Translations under genes and position numbers: made by a program | Source of the DNA: CAZVCJ01 sp964625745 | Lineage (GTDB): Bacteria; Chloroflexota; Anaerolineae; VGOG01 | NCBI GenBank assembly: GCA_964625745.1 | Contig: CAZVCJ010000072.1 | Coordinates: 1-19,734, forward strand | Direction: 5' to 3' | DNA length: 19,734 nt | In this document: positions 14,205 to 19,734 of the stretch, in pieces | Layout: each line of letters starts with the position of its first letter | Numbering within the stretch: the first letter of the stretch is position 1 | The notes under the pieces: generated by a model | Told to the model about the DNA's origin: nothing | Database searches by the model: none | Seen by the model: the letters and a program-made list of their open reading frames with translations, nothing else

Positions 14205-15320
14205 TCAATTTTGGATGGCCTCATACATAGCCAGGACGTTTTGCGGCGGGACGTCCGCCTGGATGTTGTGGCTGGGGGCGAGGATGTAGCCACCTCCCTG
14301 GCCCAGGGTAGCCACGATACGCTTGACCTCTTCCCGGACCCTTCCCGGCGTGGCGAAGGGGAGAATCTGCTGCACGTCAATCCCTCCGTGGAAGACCAAC
14401 TGCTCGCCGAACTCTCGCTTCAAGGCAGCCGGATCCATCCCCTGGGCGGAGGTCTGGATGGGGTTCAGGATGTCCACTCCCACGTCAATCAGATCCTGCA
14501 CGAGAGGGATGACGCTGCCACAGGTGTGATGCATGATTTTGGCCTCGGTGCGCGAATGGATGAAGTCGTACAGCTCCTCGTGTCGGGGCTTGATCAGCCG
14601 GCGGTAGAGCTTCGGCGAGATGAGGGGCCCGGTCTGCATCCCCAGGTCGTCCCCCAGGGCCACGATCTGCACGTAGGGGCCTACCGCCTCCAGGTAGACG
14701 GCGTAGAATTCGACGTACAGCTCCAGCAGGATGTCCAGCAGCGCGGTAGCAAATGGTTCGTCGCTGACCAGGTCCATCATGAAGCGCTCGAAGCCTCGCA
14801 TCCACAGCGCCTGTTCGAAGAGGCCGCCGCCCAGGAAATCGGCCACCAATGCGTAGGTGGTCTCCTCGTAGAGGCGCCGTGCTTCCTCAGCCAGGCCCTC
14901 CACCCGGCAGGGATCGTGCGGATCGGGCCAGGGGTAGTGGCGCAGGTCTTCTGCTTTGGCATCCGCCAGTGGATGCCCCACGATCTCGCAGTACAGCTCG
15001 GTGCGCTGCCGCCGTATCCCCCACTCGTCGCGGTAGGTGTCCTCGCTGCCTGACGGCAAAAAGGCGGCCGCGTTCGAGGGCGGCCGCAGCGCCACGCGGC
15101 GCAGATCCACGCCGAACCGCTGCAAGATCTGCTCATCGGGGACGACGATACCCTGGACCACGTCGTGCACCGGCTCGCCGGCCTCGACCCCCAGCAGGGA
15201 CTTCAGGGCGTCGTTGGCCCGTTGGTGGATACTGGAGACCGCCGTGGAGCCCAGGTCCACAGGCACGCGGTCGGGCAGTTCATGACGAAGAACCACCATT
15301 ACCCGTTCTCGTGAGTTCAT
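14205..15320 (-). CDS. Uroporphyrinogen decarboxylase-like protein (corrinoid methyltransferase type)
   Basis: 371 residues of the URO-D fold superfamily. The N-terminus MNSRERVMVVLRHELPDRVPVDLG matches catabolic members rather than haem-pathway HemE. The segment KIMHHTCGSVIPLVQDLIDVGVDILNPIQ (261-289) carries His265-x-Cys267, the zinc-ligand pair found in MtaA/MtbA/CmuA-type methyl-corrinoid methyltransferases. FHGGID (310-315) and the end segment GGGYILAPSHNIQADVPPQNV (342 onward) are typical of this subgroup; a cysteine third zinc ligand, as in MtbA, is not evident. No haem-pathway genes are nearby. Methyltransfer to a corrinoid or tetrahydrofolate is therefore possible, but no corrinoid-protein gene is in the window. 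It heads an operon with the GPH symporter and esterase. Confidence 0.85.
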   Translation of the reverse strand: MNSRERVMVVLRHELPDRVPVDLGSTAVSSIHQRANDALKSLLGVEAGEPVHDVVQGIVVPDEQILQRFGVDLRRVALRPPSNAAAFLPSGSEDTYRDEWGIRRQRTELYCEIVGHPLADAKAEDLRHYPWPDPHDPCRVEGLAEEARRLYEETTYALVADFLGGGLFEQALWMRGFERFMMDLVSDEPFATALLDILLELYVEFYAVYLEAVGPYVQIVALGDDLGMQTGPLISPKLYRRLIKPRHEELYDFIHSRTEAKIMHHTCGSVIPLVQDLIDVGVDILNPIQTSAQGMDPAALKREFGEQLVFHGGIDVQQILPFATPGRVREEVKRIVATLGQGGGYILAPSHNIQADVPPQNVLAMYEAIQN

Positions 15321-15430
15321 CTTCTGGTTTCCGATCCTCGAATTCTCTAAAGCCAGGTCCGGGAGCCTTAATTGTCTGCATCATCCCTTTGACCAAGTAT
15401 TTTGGGTGGGGAAGAAGACGAGGGTACGAT

Positions 15431-15459
15431 ATTTTAGCACAAAATGGACTTTTTGTCGA
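15431..15459 (-). promoter_or_regulatory. Promoter of the uroD-like/MFS/hydrolase operon
   Basis: TCGACA (15454-15459), a 17-base spacer and TAAAAT (15431-15436) on the minus strand, giving a leader of about 105 bases before the uroD-like start at 15320. The rest of 15321-15521 shows no gene. Confidence 0.55.
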
Positions 15460-15520
15460 GGAGTGGGTGGATATTGGCGAGGGCATCGCTATCGCACTCG
15501 ATTCGAGCAAACGATTTCCC

Positions 15521-15561
15521 GTCAGCCGATGATGGTAGGCATTGGAGTCACCGTGGGCATG
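15521..15561 (-). repeat. Duplicate of the 3' end of the penicillin-binding protein gene (direct repeat, distal copy)
   Basis: About 40 bp nearly identical to 16724-16764, which is the 3' end of the downstream-facing PBP gene, including its stop. On the minus strand this copy reads PTVTPMPTIIG then stop, against PTVTPTPTIIG then stop in the intact gene. The open frame behind it (to about 15700) reads on through a Thr/Pro-containing stretch (PGQETTPALMPT), but has no start codon or recognisable domain. It is either a decayed paralogue tail or a displaced gene end left by an insertion. Confidence 0.7.
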
Positions 15562-15650
15562 AGGGCGGGCGTCGTCTCCTGACCTGGCTGGCGAAGTATC
15601 GGTGGGGGCTCGTTATCCCTGGCATACAGGGTGAAACGCTGGAGGATGAG

Positions 15651-15690
15651 CAAAACAAAGGCCCTCTCCTCTCGAAGGAAAAGGTCCTTT
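15651..15690 (-). terminator. Imperfect hairpin terminator after the aspartic protease gene
   Basis: On the minus strand AAAGGACCTTTTCC pairs, with G-T wobbles, to GGAGAGGGCCTTT and is followed by GTTTTG. It lies 20-60 bases past the protease stop. Confidence 0.55.
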
Positions 15691-15709
15691 TCGTTCGCCG
15701 CCCTTAAGG

Positions 15710-16084
15710 TTAGGGGTCTCGAAGATCGAAAGTGAGGGCCTTGCCGTCCAGAGTAAGGATGAATTGGTTGAGGACGTCGCGGCCCAAGAGGACATCTGAT
15801 CGCTGAGCGGAGGTAACCTCTACGAGGGGGATTTTATACCCCGCGATTTCCATAGCGATGTAATACAGAGGGCGCAATGACCCCTTGCCATCGAATCCTG
15901 TAACAAAACCCTCACTCATAGCTTTCAATCGCAACGTCGTTACTACGGACTCAGGAAGCACAGTGATACTGGCGCCGGTGTCCAACTTGCCTGGCTTTTG
16001 AACAGAGAGCTCAGTGATAGGATCGAACAGAGTCACTTGCACGAAGGCGGCTGGAGGGTTGATCGTGGTGTCGTACCTAAACAC
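15710..16084 (-). CDS. Retropepsin-like (clan AA) aspartic protease
   Basis: About 124 residues from a GTG start at 16084 (134 if the ATG at 16114 is used). The single-lobe aspartic protease signature is present: LDTGAS (catalytic Asp) with ITVLP just after, a flap-region segment GFDGKGSLRPLYYIAMEIAG, and the second signature VLLGRDVLNQF. With one catalytic motif it should act as a homodimer, like retroviral proteases and other small bacterial clan AA proteases. There is no signal peptide or membrane segment. The gene overlaps the end of the upstream Phd-like gene by a few bases (GTGTTTAG), with AGAGG upstream of the GTG, so the pair is translationally coupled. Its target is unknown; the partner protein is the obvious candidate. 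Confidence 0.85.
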   Translation of the reverse strand: MFRYDTTINPPAAFVQVTLFDPITELSVQKPGKLDTGASITVLPESVVTTLRLKAMSEGFVTGFDGKGSLRPLYYIAMEIAGYKIPLVEVTSAQRSDVLLGRDVLNQFILTLDGKALTFDLRDP

Positions 16085-16565
16085 TGTAGAGTTCCTCTGG
16101 TGATGGAACTTCAAAAGTGCGGGTTTCCTCGCTGACCAGTTGGAGATAGAAGGGCATGTCCTTCAGCCTGGACATGACCCTCCGGGCCAGCGCCAGATTG
16201 TCTGCATCGGCGTCTACCACCTGGCCGCCGTGGATGGCTACGTAGAGCCCCTTGTGCGTCTGCAAGAGTTGGGGCTTCAGACGATGGAAGGCAGCGCGTT
16301 CCTTCTCCCAGGTCTCGTCCTGAGGTCCCCCCTGAGCATGACGAAGGGCCTGTCGAAGAGCCTCGTCATGATCTTGAATTTGGGCCTCGCGCTCAGCTTC
16401 TTCGCGCCACTTCTGAAAGCGGCGATAGTCGTCCAAGGGTATGGCGACAGCGTAAGGCTTGCCTTCTCTTCGTATAACCACGGGGCCTTCGGCCACTTCC
16501 TCCGGGCCTGGCAAGTCCGGGCCATAAATTGCACGAGCCTCTTTAATGTCAAGAGTTTTGACCAT
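16077..16565 (-). CDS. Phd/YefM-like N-terminal segment plus DUF5678-like C-terminal domain
   Basis: 162 residues in two parts. Residues about 1-50 (MVKTLDIKEARAIYG... then GPVVIRREGKPYAVAIPLDDYRRF) match the core of Phd/YefM-type DNA-binding antitoxins, which dimerise and repress their own promoter. A charged helix follows (50-95). Residues about 96-145 (LKPQLLQTHKGLYVAIHGGQVVDADADN ... RLKDMPFYLQLV) resemble the DUF5678 domain (K-G-K-Y-V-A-I...G-x-V-V-D-x-D pattern). RQALRHAQGG within the linker is encoded by a diverged dispersed repeat. No PIN or RelE-type toxin follows; the downstream partner is the aspartic protease, overlapping by a few bases. The start at 16565 is supported by GAGGTGA seven bases upstream and a near-consensus promoter. 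Autoregulation is plausible but unproven. Confidence 0.75.
   Translation of the reverse strand: MVKTLDIKEARAIYGPDLPGPEEVAEGPVVIRREGKPYAVAIPLDDYRRFQKWREEAEREAQIQDHDEALRQALRHAQGGPQDETWEKERAAFHRLKPQLLQTHKGLYVAIHGGQVVDADADNLALARRVMSRLKDMPFYLQLVSEETRTFEVPSPEELYSV
16327..16360. repeat. Diverged dispersed repeat in the Phd-like gene
   Basis: On the minus strand CTTCGACAGG then CCCTTCGTCATGCTCAGGGG, a member of the CCTTCG...GCTCAGGG family found elsewhere in the window. It is read in frame as RQALRHAQGG between the Phd-like and DUF5678-like parts. Confidence 0.5.
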
Positions 16566-16593
16566 GGGGAATCACCTCAATATTGCTGCCCAC

Positions 16594-16622
16594 ATTGTAA
16601 GTCCTTTGTGACGATTTGTCAA
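16594..16622 (-). promoter_or_regulatory. Strong promoter of the Phd-like/aspartic protease pair
   Basis: Perfect TTGACA (16617-16622), a 17-base spacer and TACAAT (16594-16599) on the minus strand, about 30 bases ahead of the ATG at 16565. It is among the best promoter matches in the window. Confidence 0.75.
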
Positions 16623-16724
16623 GACTACAGGCGTAACCCTCGCCACCGCGCCTACACCACCAGCGCTATCCTGACCGCCATCAGGGCCAAGCACCAGCGG
16701 CAGAATAAGGCCGCTCACTCTCTG

Positions 16725-19511
16725 TCAGCCAATGATGGTAGGTGTTGGAGTCACCGTGGGCGAGGGAGTGGGTGTAGGAGTGAACGTCGGCGTAGGGGTG
16801 AGAGTGGGCGTCAACGTCGGGGTGCTGGTGATAGTCGGCGTACTCGTTGGCGTCGGGGTGGGGGTGATGGTGGGAGTCGGCGTCTCTGTTGGGGTAGGAG
16901 TCGTGGTCGGCGTGATGGTGGGCGTGGGCGTGGGATTGTCCACCACGACATGCACCCAGGCCTCGGCGGTGTGGCCCTGATGGTCGAAGGCCACTACCTT
17001 GAGGGTACGGAGGCCATTATTTCCTCCTCGGGTATCCCACTCGGTCAGGAGCCCGTCCTCCACCATCGCCAGGTGGGGGCCGCTCACCCAACCCCAGCCG
17101 ATGGGATCAGGCCCCACGCCGTACTGGACGTCGTAATGATCGAAGTCGGGCATGCGGACGCGGCCGATCACAGGCACGATGCCCTCCACCGCCTGCCCCT
17201 CGGCAGGTTGGAAGATGGCCACCTCCGTTGGCCCGGTGTGCAGCGAACAAAAGCCCACTGGAGGCTGTTCAATGCCGTGCTCCTCGGCCCACCAGCGGTA
17301 TTCCTCAGGATAGACCTCGAAATACTTCTCCACCACGACGCTCTCTGGACAAAACTCTGTGGCCCGCTGGCCAGTCACCGTGCAGATCCTGACCAGTTGG
17401 TGAAAGTCCTGGCTGGCGTCGTTGGGCTCGGTGCCGGCTACGAAGATCTCCGTCCTTCGCCTGGGACAGACCTGGCTGGGCTTAGCCCCGGAGTCAGCGC
17501 AGATCTCCGCTGTCACGATACCTGAGGGCCGGGCGAAATCGCGGGGCGGCGTGCCGGCCAGGGCCTCCTCCATGAAGTTGTGCCAGATAGGGCCGGCTCC
17601 CCCGGCACCGGCGACGTGATCCATGGGGGAACTGTCGCTGTTGCCCACCCAGACGCCGCACACCAGGTCGGGGGTGTAGCCGATGGTCCAGGCGTCGTGC
17701 CAGTCATCAGTGGTGCCGGTCTTGACCGCAGCGGGTCGGCTGAGCTTCAGCACGCTGTCTGGCCCAAAGGCCGGCGTGCGAGCCTGGTTGTCAGCCAGGA
17801 TGTCGGTGATGAGGTAAGCATGTTGAGGGGAGATGACCTGCTCTCCCTGCCCCCCCTCAATCCCCCCCAACCCTTCGACCTCGCTCAGGGCAGGCTTTGG
17901 GGGGGAGGTTTCAGCGATGACGCGGCCCTCGCTGTCCTCCACCCGCGCGATGACCACCGGCGGGATGCGCACTCCGCCATTGGCAAAGACGGCGTAAGCC
18001 CCAACCATCTCGAACAGGGTCACGTCGCCCCCGCCCAGGGTCAGGGACAGGCCGTAATCCGGGCGATTGAGGGAGGTTATCCCCAGGCGGTGGGCCATAG
18101 CCAGCATGTCCGGCAGGCTCACAAACTGGAGGGCCTTCACCGCAGGGACGTTGTAGGAACTTCCCAACGCCGTGCGCAACAGCACCGGCCCGTGGAACTT
18201 GTCGTCGTAGTTAGTGGGCTTGTAGGGTGGATTGACGCCGTCGGGGAACTCCGTCGGCACGTCCCATAAGAGGGTGGCTGGCGTCCAGCCCTTCTCGAAG
18301 GCAGCCACGTAGGTAACGGGCTTGATGGAGGAGCCCGGCTGACGAAGCCGCAGGGCGACATTCACCTGGCCGGCTATCTCCTCATCGTCGAAATCCACGC
18401 TGCCCAACATGGCCAGCACCTCGCCCGTGTCGGGCTTCAGGGCTACCAGGGCCGCGTTGGTGACGTGCTTATCGGCCAGGCTCTGGACGCGCTCTTTGGC
18501 CACCCGCTCGGCAATGGCTTGCAGACCAGGATCCAGGGTGGTATATACCCTGAGCCCTCCCTTGTAGAGAGCGTCAACACCATACCTCTCTTCCAGCAGT
18601 TGGCGCACGTACATCACGAAATGGGGGGCACGGATGGGGAAGCTCAGGGGAACGTACTCCAGTTCCTCGGCTTGAGCGGCCTCGGCCTGGGCTGGCGTGA
18701 CGTAGCCCGCCTCCACCATCAGTTGCAGCACCACCGCCTGCCGGGCCTTGGCGTCATCAGGATTGGCGTAGGGGTCGTGGAGGGCTGGCGACTGAGGCAG
18801 ACCGGCCAGGAGTGCTGCCTCCGCCAGGCTCAACTGATCCGCCGATTTGTCGAAGTAGGTCTCAGCAGCGGCCTCGATGCCGTAGGCCAGATTGCCATAC
18901 CAGATTTCGTTGAGATAAATCTCCAGGACGGTATCTTTGGGGTAGCGGCGGGTGATCTCAGCCGCCAGAATCGCCTCTCTGATCTTGCGGGAAAGGGTGA
19001 CTTGCGTTCGTTCCACGGGAGAAAGCAGGACGTTGCGGGCCACCTGTTGGGTGATGGTGCTGGCGCCTGAGACGACCTCCCTCTCGTTCACAGCGTACCA
19101 GATGGCGCGAGCGATGCTCAGAGGGTCGAAACCGGGGTGCTGGTAGAAGTACCTGTCCTCGGTAGCTATGGTAGCCTGGATCAAGTAAGGTGAGATGCGC
19201 TGCAGGGGCACTTTGGTGCGTCTGCCCCATTGGGGGTCAAACAACTCGTAGAGCAGCCCTCCCTGGCGATCGTAGATCTTGGTGCTCACGAAGTCGGCTG
19301 AATGGGTCCCCAACTCTTCTGGCGCCGGCAGACTCAGGGCGATATTGGCGTAGGCGATCAGGCCAAGCCCGAAGGTGATGAAGAACAGGACTACAAAGGC
19401 CACGGATGCGGTAATGAAGGCTTTGATCAACCAGGGTGTTGGTTGCCCATTTCTCTTTGGCACATCCGCGTTTTTCATCGGATCGTTGGCTTTGCCGAGT
19501 GGTCTCTCCAT
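16725..19511 (-). CDS. Class A penicillin-binding protein (peptidoglycan transglycosylase/transpeptidase)
   Basis: A 928-residue bifunctional cell-wall synthase. There is one membrane anchor (about 31-56). The GT51 transglycosylase domain contains EDRYFYQHPGFDP (118-130, catalytic Glu118) and GASTITQQVARN (149-160). The transpeptidase domain has SxxK as SSIK (394-397), SYN (452-454) and KTGT (597-600), so both activities should be intact. In-frame repeat residues PKPALSEVEGLGGIEGG (538-554) interrupt the transpeptidase region between NGGVRIPP and the KTG motif. A C-terminal extension has six cysteines (618-755), a beta-rich domain (about 763-857, VAIFQPAEGQAVEGIVPVIG...) and a Thr-Pro-rich tail (860-927). 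The start at 19511 has AGGAG about 10 bases upstream; the in-frame Met12 is an alternative. PBP1A/PbpF-like; the exact symbol is not assignable. Confidence 0.95.
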   Translation of the reverse strand: MERPLGKANDPMKNADVPKRNGQPTPWLIKAFITASVAFVVLFFITFGLGLIAYANIALSLPAPEELGTHSADFVSTKIYDRQGGLLYELFDPQWGRRTKVPLQRISPYLIQATIATEDRYFYQHPGFDPLSIARAIWYAVNEREVVSGASTITQQVARNVLLSPVERTQVTLSRKIREAILAAEITRRYPKDTVLEIYLNEIWYGNLAYGIEAAAETYFDKSADQLSLAEAALLAGLPQSPALHDPYANPDDAKARQAVVLQLMVEAGYVTPAQAEAAQAEELEYVPLSFPIRAPHFVMYVRQLLEERYGVDALYKGGLRVYTTLDPGLQAIAERVAKERVQSLADKHVTNAALVALKPDTGEVLAMLGSVDFDDEEIAGQVNVALRLRQPGSSIKPVTYVAAFEKGWTPATLLWDVPTEFPDGVNPPYKPTNYDDKFHGPVLLRTALGSSYNVPAVKALQFVSLPDMLAMAHRLGITSLNRPDYGLSLTLGGGDVTLFEMVGAYAVFANGGVRIPPVVIARVEDSEGRVIAETSPPKPALSEVEGLGGIEGGQGEQVISPQHAYLITDILADNQARTPAFGPDSVLKLSRPAAVKTGTTDDWHDAWTIGYTPDLVCGVWVGNSDSSPMDHVAGAGGAGPIWHNFMEEALAGTPPRDFARPSGIVTAEICADSGAKPSQVCPRRRTEIFVAGTEPNDASQDFHQLVRICTVTGQRATEFCPESVVVEKYFEVYPEEYRWWAEEHGIEQPPVGFCSLHTGPTEVAIFQPAEGQAVEGIVPVIGRVRMPDFDHYDVQYGVGPDPIGWGWVSGPHLAMVEDGLLTEWDTRGGNNGLRTLKVVAFDHQGHTAEAWVHVVVDNPTPTPTITPTTTPTPTETPTPTITPTPTPTSTPTITSTPTLTPTLTPTPTFTPTPTPSPTVTPTPTIIG
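16728..16935 (-). repeat. Low-complexity Thr-Pro coding repeat at the PBP C-terminus
   Basis: About 68 codons dominated by alternating Thr-Pro (TPTPTPT with Ile, Leu, Ser, Phe and Glu substitutions). Such tails are probably extended and wall-spanning, and their DNA is prone to length change. The opposite strand reads as a spurious Val-Gly repeat. Confidence 0.9.
17862..17908. repeat. Dispersed repeat, copy B, in frame in the PBP
   Basis: Nearly the same sequence as the copy at 1911-1954 (CCCTTCGACCTCGCTCAGGG followed by CAGGCTTTGGGGGGG), in the same orientation and reading frame, giving PKPALSEVEGLGG. It lies within the transpeptidase domain, between the SxN and KTG motifs. Confidence 0.85.
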
Positions 19512-19626
19512 GAAGCATTTCTCCTATGATGATGTGCTGCTTTAAAGACGCATCATGGAAGCTGGAAGTTCCCTCTAACAGGAAAACAACGCCTTGCATC
19601 GTCGGCGCCGATCTCCTTTGCCCCTA

Positions 19627-19654
19627 ATTATAACTTTGTGATGTGGGTTGTCAA
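19627..19654 (-). promoter_or_regulatory. Strong promoter of the PBP gene
   Basis: Perfect TTGACA (19649-19654), a 16-base spacer and perfect TATAAT (19627-19632) on the minus strand, giving a leader of about 110 bases before the PBP start. Confidence 0.75.
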
Positions 19655-19668
19655 GTTCGCGCTTGACA
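19649..19668. promoter_or_regulatory. 20-bp inverted repeat joining two back-to-back -35 boxes
   Basis: TGTCAAG-TTCGCG-CTTGACA: 7-bp perfect arms around 6 bases. The left arm contains the PBP -35 box on the minus strand; the right arm is a plus-strand TTGACA (19663-19668) followed by AT-rich TATAGAATTACT. This suggests a divergent promoter for a gene beyond the window, or an operator over the PBP promoter. The plus-strand -10 box is not well spaced. Confidence 0.4.
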
Positions 19669-19734
19669 CGCAATCTGGTATATAGAATTACTCTACAAGA
19701 TTTGCGTTATGTGCGAGAATTATGCAGCGGCGTG

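Noticed and set aside
14205..15320. True uroporphyrinogen decarboxylase (HemE)
   Set aside because: The His-x-Cys zinc-type motif, N-terminal segment and symporter/esterase context fit the catabolic URO-D-like subgroup better.
15710..16565. Classical type II toxin-antitoxin pair
   Set aside because: Only the Phd-like half fits; the partner is a clan AA aspartic protease, not a Doc, RelE or PIN-type toxin.
16732..16980. Plus-strand Val-Gly repeat protein
   Set aside because: It is the reverse strand of the Thr-Pro coding repeat at the PBP C-terminus.
16140..17525. A 461-codon open frame on the plus strand
   Set aside because: It lies antisense to the Phd-like and PBP genes, has no recognisable domain and low-complexity composition; it is a by-product of codon bias in GC-rich genes.

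Overview
The window reads as a piece of a Chloroflexota (Anaerolineae-like) draft or metagenome-assembled genome. This is an inference from general style, not from a marker gene: moderately high GC, a dispersed CCTTCGA...GCTCAGGGCAGGC repeat that can sit in frame inside proteins, LysM and Thr-Pro-rich wall-facing tails, no lipobox on the solute receptor, and a 100-N scaffold gap. All recognised genes are on the minus strand, so transcription runs from high to low coordinates.

Region 1-9226 is the most unusual part: one transport locus that mixes two ABC importer families. It begins (9.2 kb end) with candidate promoters and a repeat-rich leader. The first gene encodes a 741-residue secreted receptor made of LysM, a BMP/PnrA-type (nucleoside) binding domain and a PhnD-type (phosphonate/phosphite) binding domain. 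A hairpin terminator and two inverted-repeat elements follow, then phnC (ATPase), phnE (permease with an extracytoplasmic domain and an internal block of extra membrane segments), a coiled-coil/tail-anchored protein interrupted by the scaffold gap, a BMP-type double ATPase with about 235 membrane-type residues inserted in its first nucleotide-binding domain, and the N-terminal part of the BMP-type permease, which leaves the window. The ATPase/permease junction is a 13-copy octamer repeat.

Region 9227-11950 holds ftsK (DNA translocase) and a small four-helix membrane protein, each with a recognisable sigma-70-type promoter.

Region 11941-15460 is a tight three-gene operon with promoter and terminator: a uroporphyrinogen-decarboxylase-like (corrinoid methyltransferase-type) protein, a GPH-type sugar symporter, and an Est30-like alpha/beta hydrolase. 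Together they suggest uptake and processing of a glycoside or methylated/esterified small molecule; the substrate is unknown.

Region 15500-16770 is a small two-gene cassette (Phd-like/DUF5678-like protein plus a retropepsin-like aspartic protease) with its own strong promoter and a terminator, flanked by near-identical direct repeats of about 40 bp, one of which is the 3' end of the next gene.

Region 16725-19734 is a class A penicillin-binding protein with a Thr-Pro-rich C-terminal tail and a strong promoter whose -35 box forms a perfect inverted repeat with a second, opposite TTGACA.

No rRNA, tRNA, CRISPR array, transposase or integrase was seen.
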